Part shown: positions 25,309 to 34,558 of the stretch, piece after piece
Layout of the letters: every line of letters begins with the position of its first letter
Numbering within the stretch: position 1 is the stretch's first letter
From: an uncultured Hyphomicrobiales bacterium
Lineage (GTDB): Bacteria; Pseudomonadota; Alphaproteobacteria; Rhizobiales; Beijerinckiaceae
Assembly: GCA_903861645.1 (NCBI GenBank)
Contig: CAIOVE010000007.1
Span: forward strand, 1-64,000
Direction of reading: 5' to 3'
Length of the DNA stretch: 64,000 bases
The notes under the pieces: generated by a model
What the model was told of the DNA's origin: nothing
The model's input: the letters and a program-made list of their open reading frames with translations, nothing else
Databases searched by the model: none
Made by a program: the position numbers and the translations under genes

Positions 25309-26530
25309 CGATCTCGCGCTCGCCGAGGCGCCAAAAGGCTCCGGCAGGCTGGCCGAAAACATCCTCTATTTCGCGCGCGCGTTGCGCGCCGCCGGATTGC
25401 CGGTGGGGCCGGGTAGCGTCATTGACGCGGTGCGCGCGGTCGATGCCGCGGGCGTCGGTGACCGCGTGGATTTTCGCGCGACCCTGCGCGCCGTCTTCGT
25501 GAAGAAGCACGAACAGGCGCTAATCTTCGAACAGGCGTTCGATATTTTCTGGCGTCGTCGCGGGCTCATCGACAAGCTCATCGCCATGATGTCGCCAATG
25601 GCCGAGCCGCCGAACGCGGAAAAGGCGAAGGCGCCGGCGGGCGCGACGCGGCTTTCCGACGCCATGTTCAAGCGCGAGGCCGACAAGCTCGAACGGCCGC
25701 AACTCGAACTCGATTACCGCCTGACCATGTCGCAGGACGAGGTTCTGCAACGCAAGGATTTCGCGCAGATGACCGCCGACGAGATCGCGCGGGCGCGTCA
25801 ACTGATTTCGCGGATGCGCCTCGATCACGACGATCTGCGCACCCGGCGCATGGTCGCCGACGCGCGCGGCGCGCGCATCGACCCGCGCCGGTCGTTTCGG
25901 CGTTCATTGCGCGCTGGCGGCGCGTCCATCGAACTGCTGCGGCGCTCGCCCGCGACGCGCAAGCCGCCCATCGTCGCCATCTGCGACATTTCCGGCTCGA
26001 TGAGCGATTACACGCGGGTGTTTCTGCATTTCCTGCACGCGCTCGCCGAGCAACGCGGTCGCGTGCATACATTTCTGTTCGGCACGCGCCTGTCGAACGT
26101 CACGCGCGCCTTGCGCCACAAGGATCCGGATCAGGCGCTGGCGGAATGTTCCGCGAGCGTCGAGGATTGGTCGGGCGGCACCCGCATCGCGGACTCGCTG
26201 CACAATTTCAACCGGCTGTGGTCGCGTCGCGTGCTCGGGCAGGGCGCGACGGTGCTGCTCTTCACCGACGGGCTTGAACGCGAGGGCGGCGCCGATCTCG
26301 CGCGCGAGATGGAACGCCTGCACAAATCCTGTCGACGCCTGATCTGGTTGAACCCGCTCTTGCGCTACGATCGCTTCGAGGCGAAGGCGCAGGGCATTCG
26401 CGCCATGCTGCCGCATGTCGACGCGTTCAGGCCGATCCACGATCTCGCGTCGATCGAGGATTTGGTCAAGGCCTTGTCGAGCGAGGACGATGGCAAGGCG
26501 TTCAATCCACGCGCGTGGTTGCGGGGGTGA
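25301..26530 (+). CDS. coxE: VWA-domain protein CoxE
   Basis: A 409-residue protein with a C-terminal von Willebrand factor A domain whose metal-ion-dependent adhesion site D229-I-S-G-S-M-S is intact (also the later LLFTDGLEREG segment). The N-terminal half is the helical CoxE/YehP-like region. CoxE partners the CoxD ATPase in maturation of molybdenum hydroxylases. Start ATG lies within the end of the preceding gene (ATGGCTGA). The stop codon is immediately followed by the 3' end of a tRNA gene on the other strand. Confidence 0.9.
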   Translation: MADDLALAEAPKGSGRLAENILYFARALRAAGLPVGPGSVIDAVRAVDAAGVGDRVDFRATLRAVFVKKHEQALIFEQAFDIFWRRRGLIDKLIAMMSPMAEPPNAEKAKAPAGATRLSDAMFKREADKLERPQLELDYRLTMSQDEVLQRKDFAQMTADEIARARQLISRMRLDHDDLRTRRMVADARGARIDPRRSFRRSLRAGGASIELLRRSPATRKPPIVAICDISGSMSDYTRVFLHFLHALAEQRGRVHTFLFGTRLSNVTRALRHKDPDQALAECSASVEDWSGGTRIADSLHNFNRLWSRRVLGQGATVLLFTDGLEREGGADLAREMERLHKSCRRLIWLNPLLRYDRFEAKAQGIRAMLPHVDAFRPIHDLASIEDLVKALSSEDDGKAFNPRAWLRG

Positions 26531-26615
26531 TGGTGCGGACGGCGGGGATCGAACCCGCATGGATCGCTCCGAGGGATTTTAAGTCCCTTGCGTCTACCAG
26601 TTTCGCCACGTCCGC
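26531..26615 (-). tRNA. tRNA-Leu (anticodon UAA), CCA encoded
   Basis: Read on the minus strand, GCGGACG at the 5' end pairs with CGTCCGC before ACCA. The anticodon stem GGGAC/ATCCC region presents CTTAAAA, anticodon UAA. A long variable arm (CGGAGCGATCCATG region) marks a class II tRNA and GGTTCGATCC is the T-arm loop. Length 85 with the encoded CCA. Its 3' end touches the coxE stop codon, so coxE mRNA must either end inside it or run antisense through it. Confidence 0.95.
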
Positions 26616-26730
26616 GCGGGCCAAGGCATAATCGGGCCGGCGGAGCGAGACAAGGCGCGCGCGCCGCGCGATTTGAATTCGCCGGCGTCACGCCTATGGT
26701 TGGGTTTCAAACGAGCGACGCGAGGCGCGC

Positions 26731-27585
26731 ATGGCCATTGCCGACCCAACGGGAAAAGTCTGTCTGATCACCGGCGCTGCGGCGGGGCTCGCGCGGGCCA
26801 TGGCGGTCGGCCTGTTCGAGGCCGGCGCGCGGGTCGTCGCCTGCGACATCGACGAGGATGGCCTGCTCGACACGATCAACCTCGCGCGCGCCACGGGCGG
26901 GCGCGGCGCCATCGTCGCGCAGACCATGGACGTGCGTGACGAGGCGGCCTGCAAGGCCGCCATTCAGGAGACGATCAACGAGTTCGGGCGGCTCGACGTG
27001 CTCGTCAATTGCGCCGGGCTTGGCCCGGTCTACATGCGCCGTGATTTCGTCGCCCGCCCCATGCCCTTCTGGGAGGCCGACCCCGAGCGCTGGTGGAACC
27101 TCGTGGCGGTCAATCTGCGCGGCCCTTTCCTGCTCGCGCACGCCGCCGCGCCGGCGATGATCGCGCAGGGGTGGGGGCGCATCGTCAACATCACCACGAG
27201 TTTTTCGACCATGATGCGCGGCGCCAACATGCCCTATGGCCAGACGAAGGCGGGGCTCGAGGCGGGAACGGCGAGCTGGGCCGCCGATCTCGCAGGCACG
27301 GGCGTCACGGCCAACGTGCTCATTCCCGGCGGCGCCGCCGACACGGGCATGATCCCCGCCGAGGCGGTGGCGGATCGCTCCACGCTGGTGTCGCCACAAG
27401 CGATGGTCGCGCCGATCCTCTATCTGGCGTCGTCGGCGTCGGATGGCGTCACGGGCAAGCGTTTTGTCGGTCAGTATTTCGATCCGGCGAACCCGTTATC
27501 GGCGCCGGGTTGCGCGCCCGCCGCGTGGCCCGATCTCGCGGCCGGATCGTCCAAGGGCATCGGCGAGGACAAACGGTCTCGTTAA
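26731..27585 (+). CDS. SDR family oxidoreductase
   Basis: A 284-residue classical short-chain dehydrogenase/reductase. The catalytic Tyr-x3-Lys is YGQTK with a Ser in TTSFS and the VNCAGLG segment corresponds to NNAG. The cofactor loop reads TGAAAGLAR, so the third glycine of TGxxxGxG is replaced by alanine. An acidic residue after the second strand (ACDIDED) favours NAD(H). The tail after 245 is longer than usual. Substrate unknown; stands alone between a tRNA and a haemoglobin gene, ending at a cluster of hairpins. Confidence 0.85.
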   Translation: MAIADPTGKVCLITGAAAGLARAMAVGLFEAGARVVACDIDEDGLLDTINLARATGGRGAIVAQTMDVRDEAACKAAIQETINEFGRLDVLVNCAGLGPVYMRRDFVARPMPFWEADPERWWNLVAVNLRGPFLLAHAAAPAMIAQGWGRIVNITTSFSTMMRGANMPYGQTKAGLEAGTASWAADLAGTGVTANVLIPGGAADTGMIPAEAVADRSTLVSPQAMVAPILYLASSASDGVTGKRFVGQYFDPANPLSAPGCAPAAWPDLAAGSSKGIGEDKRSR

Positions 27586-27598
27586 AAACCAGGGGGTT

Positions 27599-27627
27599 GT
27601 CTGGATTGAATGATCTTCAATCCAGAC
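27599..27627. repeat. perfect inverted repeat with 12-bp arms
   Basis: GTCTGGATTGAA and TTCAATCCAGAC flank TGATC. It lies 14 bases after the SDR stop; no T-run follows, so it is a weak terminator at best, or a processing or stability hairpin. Confidence 0.8.
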
Positions 27628-27663
27628 GTTCGGCGCATCAGCGCCGGCGCGCGTTCGCGCTCG

Positions 27664-27697
27664 CCAAGGGCGATGTGCAAGGACACATCGCTCTTGG
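27664..27697. repeat. inverted repeat with 14-bp arms
   Basis: CCAAGGGCGATGTG pairs with CACATCGCTCTTGG (one G-U wobble) around CAAGGA. It ends three bases before the stop codon of the convergent truncated haemoglobin gene and may help end that transcript. A smaller GGCGC/GCGCC hairpin lies between this and the repeat at 27599. Confidence 0.75.
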
Positions 27698-27699
27698 TG

Positions 27700-28146
27700 T
27701 CAGCCCGCGCGAATGGGCGCTTTCAGCGGCGGCAACACGCCGCGATGGAAGTCGATCGACAGTTGCAGAGACTGGGCGACACGGTTCGCGCGATCGAGGA
27801 AGAGTTGAGCCATGTCCCCGGGACATACGGCCTCGACGGTCTGGCGAAACAGGCCCAGCCATCGCTCGAAATGTGGCTTGTCGAGCCCTTCGATGGCAAC
27901 GTGCGCGGGAACGGGGCGGCCGTCATAACGTCGGGTCATCAGCAGCATCGATGACCAGAAATCGCACATCCTGGCGAGGTGCGGCTCCCAGTCGGTGATT
28001 TTCGCGTTGAAGATGGGGCCCAGTTCCGCGTCGGCGCGGATGCGTTCATAGAACGCATGCACGACGCGATGAATGATCGCCTCGGTCACGCCGACGAGGT
28101 CGCCGGGCGCGGGTCGATGGATGACGGTGGGGGCGGGTCGATCCAT
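27700..28146 (-). CDS. group III truncated haemoglobin
   Basis: A 148-residue globin matching the group III truncated haemoglobins (HAFYERIRADAELGPIFN, HLARMCDFWSSMLL, PHFERWLGLF). H82 is the likely proximal haem ligand. These proteins bind O2 and NO and are linked to NO or redox stress and microaerobic growth. The extended N-terminus up to residue 18 is not part of the fold. Encoded convergent to the SDR gene and followed upstream, on the same strand, by gpt. Confidence 0.88.
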   Translation of the reverse strand: MDRPAPTVIHRPAPGDLVGVTEAIIHRVVHAFYERIRADAELGPIFNAKITDWEPHLARMCDFWSSMLLMTRRYDGRPVPAHVAIEGLDKPHFERWLGLFRQTVEAVCPGDMAQLFLDRANRVAQSLQLSIDFHRGVLPPLKAPIRAG

Positions 28147-28164
28147 CCCTTTGGTTCCGGCTGG

Positions 28165-28671
28165 CTATTTCCCGCCAACGATCGGCTTGGCGTAGGAGAG
28201 TTCGAGATCCCACGGGAAATAAATCCAAGTGTCCTGCGAGACCTCGGTGATGAAGGTGTCGACCAGCGGTCGGCCCAGCGGCTTGGCGTAGACCGTGGCG
28301 ACGAGCGCCTTTGGCAGAAGCTCTCGCACGAGCTTCATGGTCGAGCCGGTGTCGACGAGATCGTCGATCACAAGCAGCTTGCCCGTTTCGCCAGCCTTCA
28401 TGATTTCAGGCGAAATGCTCTTGAGTACCTGCAATCCGCCCTGCTGCTGGTGGTTGTAGCTGGCAATTGAAATCGTTTCGATAACGCGGATTTCCAGTTC
28501 GCGCGCCACGATGGCGGCGGGCACGAGGCCGCCGCGGGTAATGCTCACCACCGCGGCGAAGGGCCCCTCCGAGGCGAGCCGCCACGCCAGCGCGCGCGAG
28601 TCGCGATGAAACTGGTCCCACGAAACTGGAAACGCCTTGGCAGCCCGATCGTTCATGTCGTCCTCGCTCAT
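28165..28671 (-). CDS. gpt: xanthine phosphoribosyltransferase
   Basis: A 168-residue type I phosphoribosyltransferase. The PRPP loop [13 protein letters not shown] is intact and the sequence follows the Gpt pattern ([31 protein letters not shown] at the C-terminus). It salvages xanthine, guanine or hypoxanthine to the nucleotide. An ATG at 28656 (MNDRAAK) is an alternative start. Co-directional with the haemoglobin gene 18 bases downstream. Confidence 0.92.
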   Translation of the reverse strand: MSEDDMNDRAAKAFPVSWDQFHRDSRALAWRLASEGPFAAVVSITRGGLVPAAIVARELEIRVIETISIASYNHQQQGGLQVLKSISPEIMKAGETGKLLVIDDLVDTGSTMKLVRELLPKALVATVYAKPLGRPLVDTFITEVSQDTWIYFPWDLELSYAKPIVGGK

Positions 28672-28789
28672 TCGGCCCTGTTTATCAGCGTCCCGCGACG
28701 GACGGAAGCAGGCGCGGGGAGGTTAAGGAAGTTGTAGGGCCCGGTCATTCATGGTTATGTCATCCAAGTGACATAAAAGGTTCAAGGGA

Positions 28790-30523
28790 TTGTCGGACTT
28801 CGCCGCGCGGACCAGATCGAGGCTTTTCGCCTCCCCGTCACGCGGAACCGCGGTGGGCGTCGCGACGGCCATCGCCCTCGCGCTCTGGGTCGGATTTCTC
28901 TGGCGCATCGAGCCGGATGTCTGGCTGTTCGCGCCAGTTCTGGCCATCTTCGCGCTGCTGTCGTTCATGACTTTCGCCCTGACGGGACGCTGGCGGTTCG
29001 GCTTGCTCGTCGCCGTGGCGTTTTTCCTGTCCATTTATATCGCAACGTCGGCCAAGTTCGCGCTCGTGGCGATGAACCTGCATGTCTACGATGTCATTTT
29101 TTATGGCTCGACCTGGGCTCCGCTGTCGTTTTTCATTTCCGCCTATCCCGATCGCGCGGCGGCGCTGGCCCTGCTAATTGGCGTCGTGACGGTTCTGCTC
29201 GTGATGGTCTGGCGGGCCGACCGCCGGGTCCACCTGCGCTTGCCCCATCGCGCGGGCGCGTTGCTGGGCGCGAGCGCGCTGCTGGCGGGCGGACTGACGC
29301 CGCTGATGACGCGCAACGCGGACTTTTTCAACGCCGGGCACTTCGCGTTTTCGTCGTTCTTCAACTCGCTGGGCGATCTGCCGCAACTCGTGCGCTTCAA
29401 TGGCGTCATCGAGCAGGGGCCGGGCCCGGCGCCAACGACCACCGTCGCCCAGCCGATTACCTGTCATCCGGGCGAAACGCCGCCGGATATCGTTCTGTTC
29501 CTCAATGAATCGACGATGCCGCCCGGCGTCTATGACCAGCTCGTTTATCCCGACGAACTGAAGCCGCTGTTCACATCGTTCGACGGGCGGGTCCATCCCT
29601 TCCGCGTCGAGACCTTCGGCGGCGGAACCTGGCTGACCGATTTCTCGGTGCTCACGGGCCTATCGACGCGCTCCTTCGGCAATCTGCGGAACTTCGCCGC
29701 CAATTTCATGACGGGGCGGCTGCATCATTCGCTGCCGCAATATCTCAAGGCCTGCGGCTACGAGACGAGCCTGATCTATCCGGCGTCGGCCGGTTTCGCC
29801 GGCGTCGGGCGATTTTATGAGGCCATCGGCTTTGATCGCGTTATCGACACCTCCATGCATCACGCGCCCGACCAGCGTCAGCGCGACGCCTTCTATCTCG
29901 GCGAGGTCGCGAAAATTCTCGAGGCGCCCGCCACTGGCGGCGTGCGCAAGCCGCGCTTCGTCGTGCTGTCGAGCATGTCGACGCATTCGCCCTGGGATTT
30001 CCGCTTCGCGCGCGAGGCCTTGCGACCCGACGAGATCACGCGCTGGAACGACGATCCCGAGTTTGACGAGTATCTCTGGCGATTGCTCCTCGCCAAACGC
30101 GATCGGGACGACTTCCGCGCGCGACTGGCGCGCGACCTTCCCAAACAGAAAATCCTCTACGTCGACTACGGCGATCACCAGCCCGCGCTTGCGAAAGTGC
30201 CGCTGGAGAACGCGGTCGCGGTCGCCGACGAGGGGCGCTCATGGCAGCTGGAGCCGACGTCGCGGGCGTTCGAGACCTATTACGCGCTGGGCGCGCAGGG
30301 CTTCACGCCAAGCTGGCCGGCGGCGCACCTGCCGATCCTCGAGGCGGCGCACTTGCCCACCGTCATCGTCGAGGCCGCGGGCCTGCCGCTCGATCCCGTG
30401 TTCAAGCGGCGCGCGCAGCTGCTGGAAACCTGCAAGGGCCTCTACGCGACATGCCCCGACCGCGGCGCCGTGCTCGCCTTCCAGCGGTGGCTGGTGGGTA
30501 CCGGCTATCTCGCCCAGCGCTGA
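28790..30523 (+). CDS. LtaS/OpgB-like sulfatase-fold membrane enzyme
   Basis: A 577-residue protein with about five N-terminal membrane helices (to about 180) and an extracytoplasmic alkaline-phosphatase-superfamily domain. Metal and nucleophile segments are seen: LFLNESTMPP (first metal site), GGGTWLTDFS (probable Thr nucleophile), THSPWDF and YGDHQPA (His/Asp-His metal ligands). Relatives transfer phosphoglycerol or phosphoethanolamine to lipoteichoic acid, glucans or lipids, so periplasmic glucan or lipid decoration is likely here. Start is TTG 28790 with AGGGA just upstream; no better ATG lies before the first helix. Confidence 0.83.
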   Translation: MSDFAARTRSRLFASPSRGTAVGVATAIALALWVGFLWRIEPDVWLFAPVLAIFALLSFMTFALTGRWRFGLLVAVAFFLSIYIATSAKFALVAMNLHVYDVIFYGSTWAPLSFFISAYPDRAAALALLIGVVTVLLVMVWRADRRVHLRLPHRAGALLGASALLAGGLTPLMTRNADFFNAGHFAFSSFFNSLGDLPQLVRFNGVIEQGPGPAPTTTVAQPITCHPGETPPDIVLFLNESTMPPGVYDQLVYPDELKPLFTSFDGRVHPFRVETFGGGTWLTDFSVLTGLSTRSFGNLRNFAANFMTGRLHHSLPQYLKACGYETSLIYPASAGFAGVGRFYEAIGFDRVIDTSMHHAPDQRQRDAFYLGEVAKILEAPATGGVRKPRFVVLSSMSTHSPWDFRFAREALRPDEITRWNDDPEFDEYLWRLLLAKRDRDDFRARLARDLPKQKILYVDYGDHQPALAKVPLENAVAVADEGRSWQLEPTSRAFETYYALGAQGFTPSWPAAHLPILEAAHLPTVIVEAAGLPLDPVFKRRAQLLETCKGLYATCPDRGAVLAFQRWLVGTGYLAQR

Positions 30524-30532
30524 GGCGCGCCG

Positions 30533-31279
30533 TCAGGCGCCTTGCGCGGCCAGGATTTTCGTCAGCATCTCGCGCACGGCCGCGGCCGCGGCTTGCAGGG
30601 ACTCCGCGTCCTTCGAGCGCACGACGATCTGGTTCTTGAAGCGGCCCTCGCCGAACTGCGGATAGGAGCCGATGATCACGCCCGGATGCGCCTTGGCGAT
30701 GTCGCCGAGACCCGCCGCGTAGCTGCCCTCGGGCACGCCCATGGCGTCGATGGTCTCCGAAATCATGCGCGCGCCCGTCGTCAGGCGTGGCGCGACATCG
30801 TCGAGCATGGCCTGCATGATCGAGGGCACGCCGGCCATGACGATCACGTTCTCGACGCGGAACCCCGGCACTTTCGAAACGGGGTTGGCGACATGCTCCG
30901 CGCCGACGGGAATTCGCGCCATGCGGCGGCGCGCCTCGTTGAGGTCTTCGGGCTTCAGGCGTTGCAGCATCATGTCGATGATGCGCTGGTCCTCGTAGAG
31001 TTCAAGGCCAAGCGCCTTGGCGACGGAGTCGGCGGTGATGTCGTCATGGGTCGGGCCAATGCCGCCCGTTGTGAACAGATAGGTGTAGCGCTTGCGCAAC
31101 GCGTTCACCGCCGCGACGATTTCCTCTTCCTCGTCCGGCACGACCCGGACTTCCTTCATGTCGATGCCGATGTTGGTCAGATATTCGGCGATGTAGCCGA
31201 TGTTCTTGTCCTTGGTGCGGCCCGAAAGAATTTCGTCGCCGATGACAAGCAGCGCGGCGGTGATGTTGGTCTGGCTCAT
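30533..31279 (-). CDS. CinA N-terminal-type molybdopterin-binding (MoaB-fold) protein
   Basis: A 248-residue protein of the competence/damage-inducible CinA N-terminal family: LLVIGDEILSGRTKDKN, TTGGIGPTHDDIT and ADSVAKALG are the hallmark segments of this MoaB/Mog fold. It has no PncC/CinA C-terminal nicotinamide deamidase domain. Start ATG 31279 preferred over GTG/ATG-like extension at 31297. Function of the stand-alone domain may be nucleotide pyrophosphatase-like as in CinA (ADP-ribose), but is not certain. Confidence 0.85.
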   Translation of the reverse strand: MSQTNITAALLVIGDEILSGRTKDKNIGYIAEYLTNIGIDMKEVRVVPDEEEEIVAAVNALRKRYTYLFTTGGIGPTHDDITADSVAKALGLELYEDQRIIDMMLQRLKPEDLNEARRRMARIPVGAEHVANPVSKVPGFRVENVIVMAGVPSIMQAMLDDVAPRLTTGARMISETIDAMGVPEGSYAAGLGDIAKAHPGVIIGSYPQFGEGRFKNQIVVRSKDAESLQAAAAAVREMLTKILAAQGA

Positions 31280-31355
31280 GAATGTCTCCGTGCGCAAGGT
31301 TTACGGAGGGGCCCGCGCGACGGCAAGTGGATTTCACGTGAACGATCAGCGCCTC

Positions 31356-32339
31356 TCAATCCTCGGGCTCGAAACCGGACGCCTTCACCACGGGTCCCCA
31401 TTTGGCGATGTCCTCGCGCACGAGGGTCGCGAAAGCGGCGGGCGGGAGAAAGGTCATCTCGTTGCCCAGTTTCGCCTGCGCCTCGATCATGTCGGGCGAC
31501 TTGACGATCTTTTCGAGCGCCGCGCTCAGGCCGGTGACGATGGGCGCCGGCGTTTTCGCGGGCAGGAATACGCCCGACCACGTATTGATCGCGACGTTGA
31601 AGCCCTGTTCGAGCAGTGTCGGCGTATCCGGCAGAAAGCGGGAGCGCTCGGGGCTGGCGACGGCCAGAATCCGGATGCCGCCACCCCTTGCCATGGGGAT
31701 CGCCTCGCCGCTCGGATTGACGCTCATGGAAACATGACCGCCCATCAGATCCTGCAACGCCGGCGCGCCGCCGCGGTAATGCACGGCGGCGATGGGGACA
31801 TTGCTGGCGTTGGCGAGCATGACGCCGACGAAATGCGGCGTGCCGCCATTGCCGGTCGTGCCGAAATTCGCCTTGGCGGGATTGGCCTTCATCCATTCGA
31901 TGAGCGCTTTCACGCTGGTGACGTCCGCGGGCACGGCGGGGCCAACGCTGACCACGAGCGAGGATTTCGTCACCGGCGCGACGGGAATGAAATCGTTGAT
32001 TGAATCGTATTCGAGCTTCTTGAAAATGTGGGGAAACAACGTGATCGGAAAATCCGTGGTGAACAGCATGGTCGCGCCATCGGGCGCCGCGTGCTTGACG
32101 AAATCAACGGCGGGGCGGGAGCTCGCGCCCGTCTTGTTATCGACGATCACGACGGAGGCGTAATCCTCGCGCAGGCGTTCGGCGACGAGGCGCGCGCTGA
32201 CATCCGTGCCGCCGCCCGCCGCGAAGCCGACAATCATATGCGCCTGCCTGTCGATGATGGCGGCGCTGGCGCGATTGAAGGTTGGAGGAACAAGGGCGCC
32301 GGCAAGCGCGCCGGCGACCGTTTGGCGGCGTGTGAACAT
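31356..32339 (-). CDS. Bug/TctC-type tripartite tricarboxylate binding protein
   Basis: A 327-residue exported protein: N-terminal [19 protein letters not shown] carries an RR motif followed by a hydrophobic stretch, cleaved near ASA. The mature part matches the Bug family ([69 protein letters not shown]). Bug proteins bind carboxylates such as citrate, aromatic acids or amino acids. No TctA/TctB membrane genes are adjacent, a common situation for this family. Convergent to nothing; it is divergent from sfsA. Confidence 0.88.
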   Translation of the reverse strand: MFTRRQTVAGALAGALVPPTFNRASAAIIDRQAHMIVGFAAGGGTDVSARLVAERLREDYASVVIVDNKTGASSRPAVDFVKHAAPDGATMLFTTDFPITLFPHIFKKLEYDSINDFIPVAPVTKSSLVVSVGPAVPADVTSVKALIEWMKANPAKANFGTTGNGGTPHFVGVMLANASNVPIAAVHYRGGAPALQDLMGGHVSMSVNPSGEAIPMARGGGIRILAVASPERSRFLPDTPTLLEQGFNVAINTWSGVFLPAKTPAPIVTGLSAALEKIVKSPDMIEAQAKLGNEMTFLPPAAFATLVREDIAKWGPVVKASGFEPED

Positions 32340-32447
32340 GGATGTTCCCCCCAATGTGATTTTGTGGCGTCAGTCTTGTGCGCGTGGCCCGCGCCGTCAA
32401 GTCGGGCGCCGGTTGACGCCGCGCCGCGCCGCCCGCACCTTCGCGCC

Positions 32448-33179
32448 ATGCGATTTCAAAAGCCCCTCATCCCCGGACGATTGATCCAGCGCTACAAGCG
32501 CTTTCTCGCCGATGTGGAACTAGAGGGCGGCGAGATCGTCACGGCCCATTGCGCCAACCCCGGCGCGATGCTCGGCCTGAAGGCGCCGGGCGCGCGGGTC
32601 TGGCTTTCGGAGCCCGACAATCCCGCGCGCAAGTTGCGCCATTCATGGGAACTGGTCGAGGCCGACTTCGGCGATGGGCCAACCCTTGTTGGCGTCAACA
32701 CCGCCCATCCCAACGCCATTGTGGCAGAGGCCATTGCCGCCGGCTTTTTCCCGGAGTTCGCCGACTATGGACCGGCGCGCCGCGAGGTCAAATATGGCAG
32801 GAACAGTCGCGTCGATATCCTGCTTGAGGGCGCGGGGCTGCCGCCATGCTATGTCGAGGTCAAGAATGTCCACATGATGCGGCGGCGGGGGCTCGCCGAG
32901 TTTCCCGACAGCGTCACCGCCCGCGGCGCCAAGCATCTCGTTGAACTCGGCGACATGGTCGCGACGGGCGCGCGCTCCGTGATGATCTATCTGATCCAGA
33001 TGGAGGCCGAACGCTTCACGCTGGCCGGCGACATCGACAAGGCATACGCGGCTGCTTTCGAGGTCGCGCGCTCGCGCGGCGTTGAAGCCATCGCGGTTGT
33101 CTGCGCCGTGACGCTCGACGAGATAAAGGTCGTCAAGCGCGCGCGGCTGGAAATCCCGACGTCAGCCCCAGATGCCTGA
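32448..33179 (+). CDS. sfsA: sugar fermentation stimulation protein homologue SfsA
   Basis: A 243-residue protein matching SfsA throughout ([64 protein letters not shown]). The D-x(n)-E-V-K arrangement is nuclease-like and the N-terminal OB-type region binds nucleic acid in relatives; its exact function is unsettled. ATG 32448 begins the conserved part; the upstream frame is unrelated. Its 3' end overlaps the convergent NRAMP gene by 18 bases. Confidence 0.92.
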   Translation: MRFQKPLIPGRLIQRYKRFLADVELEGGEIVTAHCANPGAMLGLKAPGARVWLSEPDNPARKLRHSWELVEADFGDGPTLVGVNTAHPNAIVAEAIAAGFFPEFADYGPARREVKYGRNSRVDILLEGAGLPPCYVEVKNVHMMRRRGLAEFPDSVTARGAKHLVELGDMVATGARSVMIYLIQMEAERFTLAGDIDKAYAAAFEVARSRGVEAIAVVCAVTLDEIKVVKRARLEIPTSAPDA

Positions 33180-34403
33180 AACGCCGGAATAGACGCCGAA
33201 CACGACGGTCAGCGCCACGATCACCGCCACCAGCAGCGCATAGGGGCCTTGCAGGCGGTGAGGTTCAGGCAGGCGCCGCGCCAGCAGATAGAGAAAGCCG
33301 AGCACGATTGGCAGAAGCAGGGCGTTCATCACCTGCACGCCGACGGACAACGACACCAGATTGACGCCGGACAGCACAATGCCCGCGCCCGCGATCAGCG
33401 TAAGCGTATAGACGATGTAGAACCATGGCGCCTCGTGGGGATCGCGCTCCAGCGAATGGTCATAGCCGAGCAATTCGCCAAGGGTGCGCGCCGCGGTCAG
33501 CGTCACGACGATGGTCGCCACCATCGCGGCGCCGGAAACGCCAAGGCCAAACAAGAGACGTCCCGTGGTTTCGCCGAGCGAGGGCGTCAGCGCCTCGGCG
33601 ATCTGCTGCACGGTGTCGAGCGCGACGCCGTTGCCGCCGCCGCCCGCCAGCGCGGCCGCGGTGGCGATCAGCACGGCGGCCATGATGACCTGCGTCACGA
33701 AGGCGCCGATGGCCGTGTCGAGGCGCGCGGCTGGCAGGTCGGAAACGCGCAGCTTTTTCTCGACGACGGCGGACTGCTGGTAAAAAACCATCCATGGCAT
33801 GATGACCGCGCCGATATTGGCCGCGACGAGATAGAGATATTTCGGGTTGGTCGCGGGAATATCGAGCGATTGCGTGACAAGGTTCGCGACGCCGGGGCCA
33901 GCCTTCCACGCGACGAACAGAAAAACCAGTTCAAACGCGCCGACGGCCATGGCGATGCGCTCAACCGTCAGATACGAGCCTGTCACCGCGACGGCGACGA
34001 GCGCGATGACGACCAGCGCCATGGTGATCCATGCGGGAACGCCGAGCAGGGCGCCAACGCCCGCCAGTCCGCTCAACTCGCTGAGCAGCGCGCCCACGCA
34101 GGCGACCAGCAGGGTTGCCACCGACACCCACGCCCAGCCGACGCCGAATTTTTCGCGGATAAGCTGGGCGTGGCCGCGCCCCTCGACCACGCCAAGGCGG
34201 ACGGTCAATTCCTGAACGATATAAAGGATAGGGATCAGGATCGCCTGCAACATCAGCAGCCGATAGCCCCATTCGGCGCCGCTTTGCGCGGCGGTAATGA
34301 CGCTGCCCGCGTCCGTGTCCGCCAGCATGACGACAATGCCTGGGCCGGCCACGACTCCGAACCGCCGCCAGAATCCGCGCGTCGGCGCGCCGTTCATGGA
34401 CAT
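33162..34403 (-). CDS. NRAMP-family-like metal transporter
   Basis: A 413-residue protein with about eleven membrane helices and the NRAMP layout. The first helix has [13 protein letters not shown] where Mn/Fe NRAMP proteins have DPGN, and helix six has [10 protein letters not shown] in place of the usual MPHN-type segment, so it belongs to a divergent branch and may not carry manganese. ATG 34403 chosen over TTG 34415. A perfect palindrome GCGCGTCG-G-CGACGCGC (34443-34459) lies 40 bases upstream. Confidence 0.85.
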   Translation of the reverse strand: MSMNGAPTRGFWRRFGVVAGPGIVVMLADTDAGSVITAAQSGAEWGYRLLMLQAILIPILYIVQELTVRLGVVEGRGHAQLIREKFGVGWAWVSVATLLVACVGALLSELSGLAGVGALLGVPAWITMALVVIALVAVAVTGSYLTVERIAMAVGAFELVFLFVAWKAGPGVANLVTQSLDIPATNPKYLYLVAANIGAVIMPWMVFYQQSAVVEKKLRVSDLPAARLDTAIGAFVTQVIMAAVLIATAAALAGGGGNGVALDTVQQIAEALTPSLGETTGRLLFGLGVSGAAMVATIVVTLTAARTLGELLGYDHSLERDPHEAPWFYIVYTLTLIAGAGIVLSGVNLVSLSVGVQVMNALLLPIVLGFLYLLARRLPEPHRLQGPYALLVAVIVALTVVFGVYSGVSGIWG

Positions 34404-34442
34404 TTGTTGGCTCAAGACGAATGGCTCCCCGGACAGGTTATA

Positions 34443-34459
34443 GCGCGTCGGCGACGCGC
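34443..34459. promoter_or_regulatory. palindrome upstream of the NRAMP-like gene
   Basis: Perfect 8-bp arms (GCGCGTCG / CGACGCGC) around one G, 40 bases before the start codon. It could be an operator or a leader hairpin. Further upstream (34521-34536) ATTGATAATCGTTCCA bears a vague likeness to Fur/Mur boxes, which I do not count as support. Confidence 0.35.
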
Positions 34460-34558
34460 GTCGAAAATCGTTTCTTCATTGGTATGGGCGGGGTCGCGCG
34501 CTGTCCAGAGGTCGTGCCCAATTGATAATCGTTCCAGATATCGCGCCGGCGCGGGCGT

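Noticed and set aside
34521-34536. Possible Fur/Mur box upstream of the NRAMP-like gene.
   Set aside because: The match to the consensus is only partial and the position, over 110 bases upstream, is not compelling.
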